Assembly: GCA_016776725.1 (NCBI GenBank)
Contig: JADHSV010000028.1
Span: forward strand, 1 to 47,385
From: Rhodospirillales bacterium
Lineage (GTDB): Bacteria > Pseudomonadota > Alphaproteobacteria > Rhodospirillales > Shumkoniaceae
Direction: 5' to 3'
Length of the DNA: 47,385 nt
The stretch's first letter is position 1. Every line of letters starts with the position of its first letter. Of the stretch, positions 38,496 through 47,385 are shown one piece after another. The notes under the pieces were generated by a model. It saw nothing but the letters and a program-made list of their open reading frames with translations. It was not told where the DNA came from and did no database searches. A program made the translations under genes and the position numbers.

Positions 38496-39182
38496 TTACG
38501 CCACTTCGCCGCTTTCTTCGTCCGGACTAAGCGGCTCGGGCGGCTCTTCAACGCCTTCGAATAAACCGGCTTCTTCGGCAACATCCTCAAGGCCTTCCGT
38601 CTTTCCGGCAGCAGCGACGCTGCCTTGCACCCCGTAAGCCTCAATGGCGGGCCGCTTGTCCAGCAACCCAGCCGCCTTCAGCTCGTCGACACCCGGAAGA
38701 TCGCTCAGCGCTTCCAGACCGAAGTGCTGCAAAAACGTATCCGTCGTTCCCCAGGTTGCGGGGCGGCCGGGGGTGCGCCGCCGCCCGACGGGTCTGATCC
38801 ACCCCGCTTCAAACAGCGCATCCAGGGTCCCACGGTTGAAGCCGACGCCGCGCACTTCCTCGACCTCGGCCCGCGTCACCGGCTGGTGATAAGCGATAAT
38901 GGCCAGGGTCTCGATCATGGCGCGGCCCAATTTTCGCGTTTTTTGTTTTTGCAGCGCCAGTTGCGGGCCCAGATCTGGAGCCGTCTGGAAGGCCCAGACC
39001 TTTCCGGCCTTAACCAGCTGAACGCCACGATTGGCGTACAGCGATTTCAGTTCGGCAAGCAGCGCCGAAATCTCCGCCCCATCCGGCATACGCTCGGCCA
39101 GCGCCTTTTCCGACAGCGGCTCGGCCGCCGAAAACAAGATGGCCTCTAGAAGCCGTAAATGCTGACCGTCGATGTCGCTCAT
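38496..39182 (-). CDS. scpB: Segregation and condensation protein B
   Basis: ScpB is the winged-helix partner of the Smc-ScpA complex that organises and separates chromosomes. The 228-residue product has two winged-helix units (LLEAILFSAAEPLSEKALAE and LGRAMIETLAIIAYHQPVTRAEVE, named in part; RGVGFNRGTLDAL). The acidic C-tail past residue 190 is less conserved. Its ATG overlaps the scpA stop by four bases. Confidence 0.95.
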   Translation of the reverse strand: MSDIDGQHLRLLEAILFSAAEPLSEKALAERMPDGAEISALLAELKSLYANRGVQLVKAGKVWAFQTAPDLGPQLALQKQKTRKLGRAMIETLAIIAYHQPVTRAEVEEVRGVGFNRGTLDALFEAGWIRPVGRRRTPGRPATWGTTDTFLQHFGLEALSDLPGVDELKAAGLLDKRPAIEAYGVQGSVAAAGKTEGLEDVAEEAGLFEGVEEPPEPLSPDEESGEVA

Positions 39183-39988
39183 TTTTCCTCACTACGCGCG
39201 TCGTCCGCACGACGCAGAAAAATCGGACCATAGGTTCCCATCTGCCGGATACGAAGGCGGCCTTCCTTGGCAAGTTCAAGGCTGGCCGAGAACGTCGACG
39301 CCATGGCCGAACGGGTCAGCATCGCGTCCTTCAGCCCCGGAGGCAGGAATTTGACCAGATTTTCCCAATCCGGCGTTCGCCCCACGTGTTGACGCAATCT
39401 ATCAAGCGCGTCCTCAACCGAATACAGGCCCCAGGCTTCGATTTGCAAGGTCGTATCCGTAACCCGCCGTTTCTGGTCGGCGTAGGCCTTTAGAAGATCG
39501 TAAAGCGACACCTCGAAGATGGTCTTGACCTCTTCCTCGGGTTTTTCCGGCAATCCGCGGGCGAAAAAATCCTGTCCCAACCGAGGCCGCGCCACCAGTC
39601 TGGCCCCCGCTTCCTGCATCGCCTCCAGCCGTTGCAACTGGAACGCCAGGGCGGCGGCCATTTCTTCGCCGCTGGGTTCGTCCTCGTCCCCCAATTCGGG
39701 GATCAGCAGCCGCGACTTCAAGTAGGCCAGCCACGCCGCCATCACCAGATAATCGGCGGCCAGTTCGATGTTCGTCTTGCGGGCCTTGGCCACGAATTCC
39801 AGATACTGATCGGCCAGTTGAAGGATGGATATCTGGGTCAGGTCGACCTTTTGATCGCGGGCCAAGTTCAGCAGCACGTCAATGGGACCTTCATAGCCGT
39901 CCACATCAACAACGAAGGCTTCCCGCGCCACCCGTGCGGCAGCGGTTTCCTCCATGCCTTCAAAGCTGTCCTGTGTTTCCGTCGTCAT
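39179..39988 (-). CDS. scpA: Segregation and condensation protein A
   Basis: ScpA is the kleisin that bridges the Smc heads. Family segments are VDGYEGPIDVLLNLARDQKV and AADYLVMAAWLAYLKSRLLIP (named in part). The C-terminal winged helix is at about 200-260. The chosen start is ATG 39988 (269 residues); GTG 39997 in the same frame is an alternative. Sixteen bases after the site-2 protease gene and overlapping scpB. Confidence 0.95.
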   Translation of the reverse strand: MTTETQDSFEGMEETAAARVAREAFVVDVDGYEGPIDVLLNLARDQKVDLTQISILQLADQYLEFVAKARKTNIELAADYLVMAAWLAYLKSRLLIPELGDEDEPSGEEMAAALAFQLQRLEAMQEAGARLVARPRLGQDFFARGLPEKPEEEVKTIFEVSLYDLLKAYADQKRRVTDTTLQIEAWGLYSVEDALDRLRQHVGRTPDWENLVKFLPPGLKDAMLTRSAMASTFSASLELAKEGRLRIRQMGTYGPIFLRRADDARSEEK

Positions 39989-40003
39989 TCCAACCACCGA
40001 TAA

Positions 40004-40696
40004 TCAGATCACGCCGACCATTTTATAGATAAAGTACTCCATCGCGCTGGCCGGGGTCCCGATAAGCCACCAAAAGACATTCCATTTCTGCCCCAAGGCG
40101 TCGCCAATCCACGGAACCACGAACACCGCACCCAGTATAATCACAAATCCGGCCCGTTCCAGCCGTGCCAACGGGGCGGCCAGAACGCGCGGCAGCAACC
40201 CCACGGCGACCCTTCCGCCGTCCAGCGGCGGAATCGGTAACATATTGAAGACGCATAGCAGAATATTGATCCACACGGCGGCTTCCAGATTAAGCGCCAC
40301 CCATTTCTGGAAAGCGCCGGTCATGAACGGTGTCGTATGAAACATGGCGGCGGCCAGGACCGCCAAAATCAGATTGGTCACCGGCCCCGCAAGGGCGACC
40401 AGAACCATGTCGCGCCGGGGGCTTCGCAACGCCCTGAAATTGACCGGCACGGGTCGGGCGAACCCGAACATCATCTTGCCGCCCGAAGCCAGAAGCAACA
40501 TCACCGGCAACAGCAGCGTGCCCAGCGGATCAATATGCTTGATGGGATTAAACGTCACCCGGCCCCGCTGGTAGGCCGTATCGTCGCCCAGCCGCCACGC
40601 CACCCAGCCGTGGGCCGCCTCGTGAAAGGTAACGGCCAGCAACACTGGCAGCGCCCAGACAGAAACCGTATACAAAATTCCGCCGAACCCGCCCAT
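40004..40696 (-). CDS. Site-2 protease family (M50) membrane metalloprotease
   Basis: The 230-residue integral membrane protein has the zinc site HEAAHG in its first helix and the second ligand motif NMLPIPPLDGGR, which are the two hallmarks of M50 peptidases. It has no PDZ domain, unlike RseP, and belongs to the short group often found between nagZ and scpA. Substrate unknown. Its ATG shares one base with the nagZ stop. Confidence 0.93.
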   Translation of the reverse strand: MGGFGGILYTVSVWALPVLLAVTFHEAAHGWVAWRLGDDTAYQRGRVTFNPIKHIDPLGTLLLPVMLLLASGGKMMFGFARPVPVNFRALRSPRRDMVLVALAGPVTNLILAVLAAAMFHTTPFMTGAFQKWVALNLEAAVWINILLCVFNMLPIPPLDGGRVAVGLLPRVLAAPLARLERAGFVIILGAVFVVPWIGDALGQKWNVFWWLIGTPASAMEYFIYKMVGVI

Positions 40697-41739
40697 TAGA
40701 GCATGTCTCCCTTCCCCGCCAACAATTCATCCAGCCGCGCCGCTGCCTCTTGAACATCGAACGGCTCGGGTGTCCGCCGCATGGTTTCGGCGCGCGAAAT
40801 CCGTGCAACCGCAGCCTCGCTTAACGGACGACACGACCCCGCGACGTCAATCATTTCATCCATCTTGCCGTTGCAGTGAAGGGCGATGTCGCATCCGGCC
40901 GCCAGCGCAGTCGCCGCACGCCCGCCCACCGATCCTTTCAGCGCGTTCATGGAAAGATCGTCGGTCACGAGAACCCCGTCAAAACCGATATGCCCGCGTA
41001 TCACGCTCTCCACCACTTTGGCCGAAGCCGTCGCTGGCGCATTTTCATCAACCGCTTCCAACAGGATATGCCCGGTCATTCCCCAGGGCAGGTCGCGCAA
41101 CGCACGAAAAGGTGCAAAGTCCACCGCCACCAATTCCTCCCATGACGCCGCCACCGAGGGCAGTTCGTGATGGCTGTCAACCATGGCCCGCCCGTGACCG
41201 GGCATGTGTTTGATGACCGGCAGAACGCCCCCTTGCAACATGCCCTGCGCGATGGCCGCGCCCAGTTTAACAACGGTTTCCACGTCGGTTGCGCAGGCCC
41301 GGTCCCCAACGACCTGACTGGTCCCCGGCTGCGGAATATCCAGAACCGGCACGCAATTTACGTCAATGCCCAGATCGTAAAGCTCGGCGGCGATCATCCG
41401 GGCGTTCAGAACGGCTGCATCTATGGCATTGGCGACGGAACCGCCAGCCACTTCACCGAACGTCCCCGGCGCCGGCGCAGCACGCCAATGGGGCGGGTTC
41501 AGGCGCGTGACACGCCCGCCCTCCTGATCGATCATAACCGGCGCATCGGCGCGCCCAACGGCATCGCGAAGGTCGCTCACCAGCGCACGGACCTGATCAG
41601 GCGCTTCGCAGTTGCGGGCGAACAGAATGAAACCCGTAGGGTCCGCATCTTTGAAGAATGCACGTTCGTCAGCCCCTAACACCAGGCCGGAACAACCGAA
41701 TACGGCGGCTAAATGCGCGCACTTCGCCAAATCAACCAC
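40696..41739 (-). CDS. nagZ: Beta-N-acetylhexosaminidase NagZ
   Basis: NagZ removes N-acetylglucosamine from cell-wall turnover fragments in the cytoplasm. The 347-residue glycoside hydrolase family 3 protein has the signature KHMPGHGRAMVDSHHELP (His general acid/base loop) and the nucleophile Asp in VTDDLSMNAL. Start: GTG 41739 (MVDLAKCAH), overlapping the SPOR gene stop by eight bases. Confidence 0.95.
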   Translation of the reverse strand: MVDLAKCAHLAAVFGCSGLVLGADERAFFKDADPTGFILFARNCEAPDQVRALVSDLRDAVGRADAPVMIDQEGGRVTRLNPPHWRAAPAPGTFGEVAGGSVANAIDAAVLNARMIAAELYDLGIDVNCVPVLDIPQPGTSQVVGDRACATDVETVVKLGAAIAQGMLQGGVLPVIKHMPGHGRAMVDSHHELPSVAASWEELVAVDFAPFRALRDLPWGMTGHILLEAVDENAPATASAKVVESVIRGHIGFDGVLVTDDLSMNALKGSVGGRAATALAAGCDIALHCNGKMDEMIDVAGSCRPLSEAAVARISRAETMRRTPEPFDVQEAAARLDELLAGKGDML

Positions 41740-42646
41740 CCGGCCGGATGACGAGGCAGCCGACCTTGCGCTCGGTCAGCTTCTTGCACAGCGTGCGCGC
41801 TGCGGCTTCGCTGTCCACCGGTCCGGCCCGCAGACGGTAATAAATCCCCTTCGCTGCCCCCAGATCGGCGCGCATGATATCCAGCGAAAGCGGTCCCAAA
41901 AGGTCCGAGTGCTTGCGCTGCAAGCGTTTCCATTCGCCATCGATCTTTGTCTGATCGCGCACGGCCGCCAATTGCACCTTGTAGCCCCCGGCGGTCTTCG
42001 CTGCGGACGGCTGGACTGCCGCCACGACCTTTTGCGGGGGCTTCGGCACTTCCACCGGCTTCGGCTTCACCTTTGGTTTTTCCGGCTCCGGTGGCGGCGG
42101 TGGCGGGCTCATGGCGTTCATCACGTCGGCAATGCTGGGCGCCGGTTCTTCCTTCGCAACGTCCGGCACCGGCGGCGGCGGGGACGCGGGAGCGTCCACA
42201 ACAGGTTTTTCCGGGACTTGGGGCACAGGTTGCGGCTCAGGTTTCTGCGCCGGTTTAGGTGCCGGCTTCGGCGCGGGCAGAGGAGCAGGTGTTTCGGGCG
42301 GCGGCAACAAACGTTCGACCACCGATCGCTCACCATTTCCTTCGATACGGTCGTAGACAAGCTTGTCGCGGTCAGGAACGTCAAGCCCGCCGGGAGTCGC
42401 CGGACGAACCTTTATGGGTGCCGCGTCGGCCTTGATAAGCGGAACTTCGGCGTTGGGGTCGATAAAAAGTCCGTCTGCGAAAAAATGCCATGCGGCTCCG
42501 CCGCCGCTGCCCAGCAAAACGACCAGGCCGACGACCATCCACAACCCGCGCCGCGATTTTTTTTGCGGGGCCAGGATAGGCTCGAAATCCGGGCCGGGTG
42601 TGGTCCCGTCATCGGAAGGTTCGGTCCATTCCTCGGCTGGGCTCAT
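41732..42646 (-). CDS. SPOR-domain membrane protein
   Basis: The 304-residue protein has a cytoplasmic N-tail, one membrane helix (GLWMVVGLVVLLGSGGGAAW, about 37-56), a long Pro/Lys/Glu-rich periplasmic spacer and a C-terminal SPOR domain (about 225-302, YKVQLAAVRDQTKIDGEW). SPOR domains bind denuded glycan strands at the division septum. It lies between argS and nagZ as in other alphaproteobacteria and overlaps both. Confidence 0.92.
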   Translation of the reverse strand: MSPAEEWTEPSDDGTTPGPDFEPILAPQKKSRRGLWMVVGLVVLLGSGGGAAWHFFADGLFIDPNAEVPLIKADAAPIKVRPATPGGLDVPDRDKLVYDRIEGNGERSVVERLLPPPETPAPLPAPKPAPKPAQKPEPQPVPQVPEKPVVDAPASPPPPVPDVAKEEPAPSIADVMNAMSPPPPPPEPEKPKVKPKPVEVPKPPQKVVAAVQPSAAKTAGGYKVQLAAVRDQTKIDGEWKRLQRKHSDLLGPLSLDIMRADLGAAKGIYYRLRAGPVDSEAAARTLCKKLTERKVGCLVIRPGG

Positions 42647-44454
42647 TAACGCATCTCCTCGACCGGGGTAACGCCAAATACTTTAAGCCCTGATGCGATG
42701 ACGAACGCAACCCCTTGAATCATGGCAAGGCGCGCAATCGTCAGTTCGTTCTGCTCCGGAATGAGAAATCGCAGGCTCGCGTCCTCGTTTCCCTTATTCC
42801 AAAGGGCATGAAATTGCGATGCCAGATCATACAGGTAATAGGCAATGCGATGCGCTTCGTGGGCCTCGGCGGCACTTTCCACCGTGCGCGGCCAGGACGC
42901 CATATTGCGAATGAGCGCAAGTTCGTCGGTATCGGTCAAATCGTCCAGATTGGCCTTGGCCAGCGTCTCAGGCGCAATCGCACCTGCGTCGAAAAGTTCC
43001 TGAGCCTTGCGCATGACCGAGCGAATCCGCGCGTGCGCATACTGCACGTAGAAAACCGGATTATCGCGCGACTGTTCGGTCACTTTCTGCATGTCGAAAT
43101 CCAGATGTGCGTCGTTCTTGCGGGTCAGCATGATAAAGCGCACCACATCCTTGCCGACCTCGTCCACCACATCGCGCAGGGTTACAAACTTCCCGGCCCT
43201 TTTGGACATTTTCACCGGCTTGCCGCCGTCCATCAGGTTGACCATCTGGCACAGCTTGACGTCCAGTTCCCCCTCGCCCGCCGTCACCGCCTTGACCGCC
43301 GCCTGCATGCGTTTGACGTAACCGCCGTGGTCGGCGCCCCAGACATTGATCATGCTGGAAAAACCGCGCCTGTACTTATCCCAATGGTTGGCGACGTCGG
43401 TGGCGAAATAGGTCCACGATCCGTCCGATTTTTTGAGCGGCCGGTCCACGTCATCGCCGAATTCGGAAGCCTTGAACAAAAGCTGCGGGCGGGGCTCCCA
43501 ATCGTCGGGTTTCTTGCCCTTGGGCGGATCCAGAACGCCGGTGTAGGAAAGGCCGCGCTCGGCGAAAAGGTCCAGCGCTTCATCGACACCGCCACGCTCG
43601 ACCAGCTCGCGTTCCGACGTAAAGACCTTTTGTTCCACGCCTAAAACTGCCAGATCCTGGCGCACCAGATCCATCATGCGGTCGATGGCGACGGCGCGCA
43701 CCGTCGGCAGCCAATCTTCAACCGAACGGATCGTCCATTCGCCGTGGACTTCGTCGCGATCCGCCAGCTTGTCGCCATATTCTTCGATAAGCGCCTTGCC
43801 CACGCCTTTAAGATATTCGCCGCGATACTGCAGTTCGCCACCGGGACACAGCTTGGCGAATTCGGTCTCGTCGATCTCGGCACCCAGGGCGCGCAGATAG
43901 CGGAAATAGGCCGACCACGCCAAGGCGTCCACCTGAGCGCCGGCGTCGTTGACATAGTATTCGCGCGTAACGTCGTACCCGGCCTTTTCAAGCAGGGACG
44001 CCAGCGCGTCGCCAACCACCGCGCCGCGCGCATGGCCCACGTGCAGCGGCCCCGTGGGGTTGGCCGAAACATATTCCACGTTGACCTTGGCGCCGCCGCC
44101 CAGGGCTGAATCGCCATAGGCGGTTCCGGCTTTAAGGATTTCCGTCAAGCGGTCACGCCAGAACTCGTCCGCCAATCGCATGTTGATGAAACCGGGCCCG
44201 GCGATCTCGGCTGTTTCGACTTCGTCAAACGCCAGCAGGCGCGCGGCCAGCAATTGCGCCAGATCGCGCGGCTTCATGCCGGCGGCCTTGGCCAGAACCA
44301 TGGCGGCGTTGGTGGTGATGTCGCCGTGCGAGGGATCGCGCGGCGGCTCGACGCCGGCGCGATCAGTGTTCAGCCCTTCGGGCAACTCGCCAGCGGCCGT
44401 CATTTCGGAGAGAACGTCGGCCAGTTTGGCTCTGAAGTATCGAAAGATATTCAT
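42646..44454 (-). CDS. argS: Arginine-tRNA ligase
   Basis: Class I synthetase that charges tRNA-Arg. The 602-residue product has the HIGH-type motif as HVGHARG, a KMSK motif in [13 protein letters not shown], an N-terminal Add-1 domain and a C-terminal anticodon domain ending at TPVEEMR. Arginyl enzymes often vary KMSK; here it is canonical. The ATG overlaps the upstream dgt stop as ATGA, and the stop shares a base with the SPOR gene start. Confidence 0.97.
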   Translation of the reverse strand: MNIFRYFRAKLADVLSEMTAAGELPEGLNTDRAGVEPPRDPSHGDITTNAAMVLAKAAGMKPRDLAQLLAARLLAFDEVETAEIAGPGFINMRLADEFWRDRLTEILKAGTAYGDSALGGGAKVNVEYVSANPTGPLHVGHARGAVVGDALASLLEKAGYDVTREYYVNDAGAQVDALAWSAYFRYLRALGAEIDETEFAKLCPGGELQYRGEYLKGVGKALIEEYGDKLADRDEVHGEWTIRSVEDWLPTVRAVAIDRMMDLVRQDLAVLGVEQKVFTSERELVERGGVDEALDLFAERGLSYTGVLDPPKGKKPDDWEPRPQLLFKASEFGDDVDRPLKKSDGSWTYFATDVANHWDKYRRGFSSMINVWGADHGGYVKRMQAAVKAVTAGEGELDVKLCQMVNLMDGGKPVKMSKRAGKFVTLRDVVDEVGKDVVRFIMLTRKNDAHLDFDMQKVTEQSRDNPVFYVQYAHARIRSVMRKAQELFDAGAIAPETLAKANLDDLTDTDELALIRNMASWPRTVESAAEAHEAHRIAYYLYDLASQFHALWNKGNEDASLRFLIPEQNELTIARLAMIQGVAFVIASGLKVFGVTPVEEMR

Positions 44455-45632
44455 GATGTCCTTGCTTGTACGTCGAATAGCCGCCGGTGTTCGTCCAGCG
44501 CGTGGCGGTCCGTCATGCCGGCGATGTAGTCCGCAACCAGTTGCGCGGTTTCATGGGTGTTCGGCCCGAGAGCCTTTTGCCGCCATTCCGTGGGCAGGCA
44601 TTCGGGTTCGTTGGTCAGCAGCGCAAACAGATCCCTGACAACGCGCCGCGCCTTGCTGGTCATGCGGTTCAGTTTGTAGTGCCGGTACATGTTTTCGAAA
44701 AGGAATGCCTTCAGCGCGTGATCGTTTTCGGCCATTTCCGCCGAGAACCCGGCCAGCGCATGGTCCATGCCTCGAACGTCGGCCGCCGTTTCGGGCCGGG
44801 CGGCATCGATACGCCGCTTGGTTTCGTCCAGCAGGTCGTTGACCATAACGCCGATCATGCGGCGGACGGCCTCGTGGATCATGCGCGATTCATCCAGATC
44901 GGGATAGGCGTCATGGACTTCGGCAAACACCGGACCGACCAAAGGCACACCGGCCAGATCATCAACACTGAACAGGCCGGCGCGCAATCCGTCGTCAATG
45001 TCGTGATTGTTGTAGGCGATATCATCGGAAATGGCGGCGATCTGCGCCTCGGCGCTGGCAAACCCGTCAATTTCTAGATCATGGACAGCGATGTATTCGG
45101 CGATGGCGCGCGGCACCTCGCCGTTATCGCTGGGGCCCGTCAACGGCCCGTTGTGTTTTACGACCCCCTCCAGGGTTTCCCAGGTCAGGTTCAGCCCCGC
45201 AAACTCGGCGTAGCGTTCTTCCAACTTGGTGATAACGCGAAGGGATTGGCCGTTATGATCGAAGCCGCCGTGCGGCTCCATTGCCTCTTTCAAGGCGTCT
45301 TCACCCGCATGACCGAACGGCGGGTGGCCCAGATCATGGGCCAGCGCCAAAGCCTCGGCCAGATCTTCGTTCAGGTCCAGACACCGGCAAACCGAGCGCG
45401 CGATTTGCGAGACTTCCAGACTATGCGTTAATCGGGTGCGGAAGAAATCGCCTTCGTGATTGACGAACACCTGGGTCTTGTATTCCAGCCTGCGGAAGGC
45501 CGCAGAATGGATAATGCGGTCGCGGTCGCGCTGAAACGGCGTGCGGGTCGCACTTTCCGGTTCGGCGTGAAGGCGTCCACGGCTGGCTTCGGGCAGGCAG
45601 GCATAGGGGGCGAAGTTTTGCGCTGATTTCAT
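44451..45632 (-). CDS. dgt: Deoxyguanosinetriphosphate triphosphohydrolase-like protein
   Basis: HD-domain enzyme that cuts dNTPs to deoxynucleoside and triphosphate, controlling the dNTP pool. The 393-residue product has metal ligands in [13 protein letters not shown] and [16 protein letters not shown] (the HD pair), and [14 protein letters not shown], the later Asp. It belongs to the type 2 group common in alphaproteobacteria. The start is ATG 45632 ([11 protein letters not shown]). It heads the long minus-strand run to pcm. Confidence 0.94.
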   Translation of the reverse strand: MKSAQNFAPYACLPEASRGRLHAEPESATRTPFQRDRDRIIHSAAFRRLEYKTQVFVNHEGDFFRTRLTHSLEVSQIARSVCRCLDLNEDLAEALALAHDLGHPPFGHAGEDALKEAMEPHGGFDHNGQSLRVITKLEERYAEFAGLNLTWETLEGVVKHNGPLTGPSDNGEVPRAIAEYIAVHDLEIDGFASAEAQIAAISDDIAYNNHDIDDGLRAGLFSVDDLAGVPLVGPVFAEVHDAYPDLDESRMIHEAVRRMIGVMVNDLLDETKRRIDAARPETAADVRGMDHALAGFSAEMAENDHALKAFLFENMYRHYKLNRMTSKARRVVRDLFALLTNEPECLPTEWRQKALGPNTHETAQLVADYIAGMTDRHALDEHRRLFDVQARTS

Positions 45633-45747
45633 GGCGCGAAAGGTACAGGGCGCATGGGCGCGAAGCAACGCCCATATGCGTCCGATTTGACAATCGCGCC
45701 GTCGCTCCTAAATAAAAGCCACAACAACCCAACGAAAGAAAAGCTTG

Positions 45748-46083
45748 ATGCCCGAACGAAAAATCGAAATTGCCGACAGTGCCGCCAAACGCATTGCCGA
45801 TCTTGTGCGCGCCGAAGAAAACGCTGCCCTGATGCTGCGTGTCGCGGTTTCGGGGGGTGGTTGCTCGGGATTTCAGTACGGCTTTTCACTGGATGACCAA
45901 AGCACCGGCGAGGATATCATTTTCGAAGCCAACGGCGTGCGCGTCGTAATCGACGAAATTTCGCTCGACCTCGTCAGCGGCGCGCGGCTGGACTTCGTCG
46001 ACGAAATGATGGGGTCTTTCTTCAAGCTGGAAAACCCCAACGCGGCGTCCACATGCGGCTGCGGCAGTTCCTTCTCGATCTAG
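45748..46083 (+). CDS. erpA: A-type iron-sulfur cluster carrier (IscA/ErpA family)
   Basis: The 111-residue protein accepts and hands on iron-sulfur clusters in the cytoplasm. The three conserved cysteines are in GGGCSGFQY and STCGCGSSF. Start: ATG 45748; the TTG codon before it is also open. The acidic middle (DFVDEMMGSFFKLENP) is typical of ErpA-like members, but ErpA and IscA cannot be separated safely here. Divergent from dgt, a pairing I recall from other alphaproteobacteria. Confidence 0.93.
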   Translation: MPERKIEIADSAAKRIADLVRAEENAALMLRVAVSGGGCSGFQYGFSLDDQSTGEDIIFEANGVRVVIDEISLDLVSGARLDFVDEMMGSFFKLENPNAASTCGCGSSFSI

Positions 46084-46937
46084 CGCATGGCCAGATGGGG
46101 CGTGAACTTCAGGCCTGGACAAACGTTGCGGAAACGCCCCCCGAATTCGGCAAGCAGGGCCCGGGTCGATTTATCGTCGTCATACCAGCCGGGGAAACGT
46201 TTCTTCAGCAGCCGCGTCGTCTTGACGTAGCGCTTGACCGCCGCTTCGTTCAGGTTGGGATAGGTCCCCTTAACGGCCTCCAGAAACCACAGGGCAAACA
46301 AGTTGGCTTCATATTCCACGAAGCCGCTGCTTAAGCCCAGGCGGTTGGCTTTCCACAGAACGCCCTGCACGTTGTCGCTGTTTTTGCCGCACCAGTCATA
46401 CATGGGCCACACCCGGCCGTCGTCTTCCTGGCGGCCATGACCGACCATTTCATGAACCAGCGTCGCGCCCAGGGAATACACCGTGTTTTCAAAGACCGGA
46501 TCGTCGTCGATGCTGCTGGCCGGGATATTGGCCACGTAATCATTCCGCCACGCAACGAACGTCGCCGGACCGGCTTTTCCCGTGTAATGGATGAGGCGCC
46601 GTCCGCCCGCATTAACCTTTTGCATCAGGGCGAAAATCTTCGGCGCCCGTTTCTCGATCACATCAATGGCCGCTTTGATCCTGGCATAAAACTCGGCGTT
46701 GGAGGGTTTGCCCCTGTCGACCTTCATGCTTCCCACCAACAGCAGGCCCTTGTATGCCTGCTTCGGCGCGCCCGTCCCGTAAAAGGCCGGGGCCCGATAT
46801 CGTTTCGCCGACTGCCCAACCGCCGTGTTCATGGCGAGCTGACTGGCGGCTCCCCTTTTGTCGGCCGCCATTACCGACGCGCCAATAAGGCACATCGCCG
46901 CCAAGGCCGACAGCAAAAACCCAAACCGCAGGGGCAT
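46080..46937 (-). CDS. Secreted protein with HExxH zinc-protease motif, family unknown
   Basis: The 285-residue product has a signal peptide (FGFLLSALAAMCLIGASVMA). In the middle lies LVHEMVGHGRQED, an HExxH motif on a helix, followed about 50 residues later by GFVEYEANLFALWF, which could supply the third ligand (Glu) as in gluzincins. Two cysteines (YDWCGKNS, RNVCPGLK) may form a disulfide. I do not recognise the family. Its stop overlaps the erpA stop region by four bases. Start: ATG 46937. Confidence 0.8.
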   Translation of the reverse strand: MPLRFGFLLSALAAMCLIGASVMAADKRGAASQLAMNTAVGQSAKRYRAPAFYGTGAPKQAYKGLLLVGSMKVDRGKPSNAEFYARIKAAIDVIEKRAPKIFALMQKVNAGGRRLIHYTGKAGPATFVAWRNDYVANIPASSIDDDPVFENTVYSLGATLVHEMVGHGRQEDDGRVWPMYDWCGKNSDNVQGVLWKANRLGLSSGFVEYEANLFALWFLEAVKGTYPNLNEAAVKRYVKTTRLLKKRFPGWYDDDKSTRALLAEFGGRFRNVCPGLKFTPHLAMR

Positions 46938-47021
46938 TAAGACGACTCTCCGTGCAAAAAGTTCTTAGATGTTTAACGGAATCGTCTTAATAGACCGTTT
47001 ACAAAGCGCCGCGTCGGTTCT

Positions 47022-47385
47022 TTAAGCGTTTGTAATCGCGCCAAGAATCCCCGGCTTTAACCGAACACCGGCGGCTATCGCCAAGGCCCGGTAAAGGGCC
47101 GTATCGGAACCGAATATGGGCCTTTCGGTTTCGCCTTCAAGAGCGCCGATCAGCGACAGGGTCCGCGATCCGGCGCCGCTGATGGCGATGGCCTGCGCCG
47201 CAGGCGCTTCATCCGCAAGACGGCGCACGGAGGCGCAAATCTGCTGCGCACTCGGCGCCCAATAATCGCGATTATCGTCACCGTGGCTCGGCATCAGGCC
47301 CTGCCCGGCCAAGTTTTGCGCGGCAACCACATCAAGACCCGAGGCCCGAACGAAACGCGCCCAGCGCCCCATCCAATCGTCGGAA
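47022..47385 (-). CDS. Asp/Glu racemase / maleate isomerase family protein, C-terminal part
   Basis: Only the last 120 or so codons are inside the window; the 5' end lies beyond base 47385. The sequence ASGLDVVAAQNL and later ISGAGSRTLSLIGALEGETERPIFGSDTALY fits the C-terminal half of the Asp/Glu/hydantoin racemase and arylmalonate decarboxylase group. Where active members have a cysteine (SCxxLRT), this one has SGAGSRT, so racemase chemistry is doubtful unless another residue serves. Separated from the zinc-motif gene by 84 bases that include a likely promoter. Confidence 0.7.
   Translation of the reverse strand, partial: SDDWMGRWARFVRASGLDVVAAQNLAGQGLMPSHGDDNRDYWAPSAQQICASVRRLADEAPAAQAIAISGAGSRTLSLIGALEGETERPIFGSDTALYRALAIAAGVRLKPGILGAITNA

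Noticed and set aside
36321-38564. 747-residue plus-strand ORF opposite serS and tatABC
   Set aside because: It covers four well-identified genes in reverse. The composition is low-complexity and it has no domain features.

Overview
The window reads as chromosome of an alphaproteobacterium, most likely a magnetotactic member of the Rhodospirillales. The housekeeping order on the right (dgt-argS-SPOR-nagZ-site-2 protease-scpA-scpB-tatA-tatB-tatC-serS-surE-pcm-nlpD, then yajC-secD-secF) is typical of that group, and codon use is GC-rich with many GTG and TTG starts. The magnetotactic reading rests on three adjacent genes at 3154-6668 that carry magnetosome hallmarks. No taxonomic search was possible, so the species is not claimed.

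Left end (1-7061). A partial gene encodes a nine-CXXCH multiheme cytochrome c fused to a cytochrome b-type membrane domain. It is followed by a cluster of very small unknown genes (2283-3082). Next comes an operon-like run on the minus strand: an Mms6-like protein (6102-6668), a MamX-like protein with three magnetochrome heme motifs (5125-6081) and a MamZ-like fusion of a major facilitator with a ferric-reductase-like membrane domain (3154-5124). The block ends at a tRNA-Lys gene whose 3' end faces the magnetosome genes, the arrangement expected of an island edge. Together these genes suggest iron uptake or redox control and crystal shaping at the magnetosome membrane.

Centre-left (7104-21488). 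coaD and gyrA overlap. They are followed by an unusual single-chain fusion of a CtpA-type S41 protease with a caspase-like C14 domain, then ssb and a divergent uvrA. After these come an unknown membrane-anchored protein, two tandem membrane-anchored rhodanese-like proteins (one without the catalytic cysteine), trmFO, an EamA transporter and an aldo/keto reductase.

Centre (21714-32687). A secreted ankyrin/acidic-repeat protein is split by an apparent frameshift. Then come an NDUFAF6-like squalene/phytoene-synthase-family protein, Fe superoxide dismutase, a bidirectional terminator, secF, secD, yajC, a DUF815 AAA+ ATPase, a DUF4389 protein, an MFS transporter and an NlpD-like LysM/M23 lipoprotein.

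Right (32776-47385). A RAYT transposase and a roughly 554-bp element with perfect 21-bp inverted ends sit between nlpD and pcm, interrupting the conserved cluster. Beyond them lies the long pcm-to-dgt run with many 1-8 base overlaps, which indicates translational coupling. An A-type iron-sulfur carrier gene, a secreted HExxH protein of unknown family and the 3' end of an Asp/Glu-racemase-type gene close the window.
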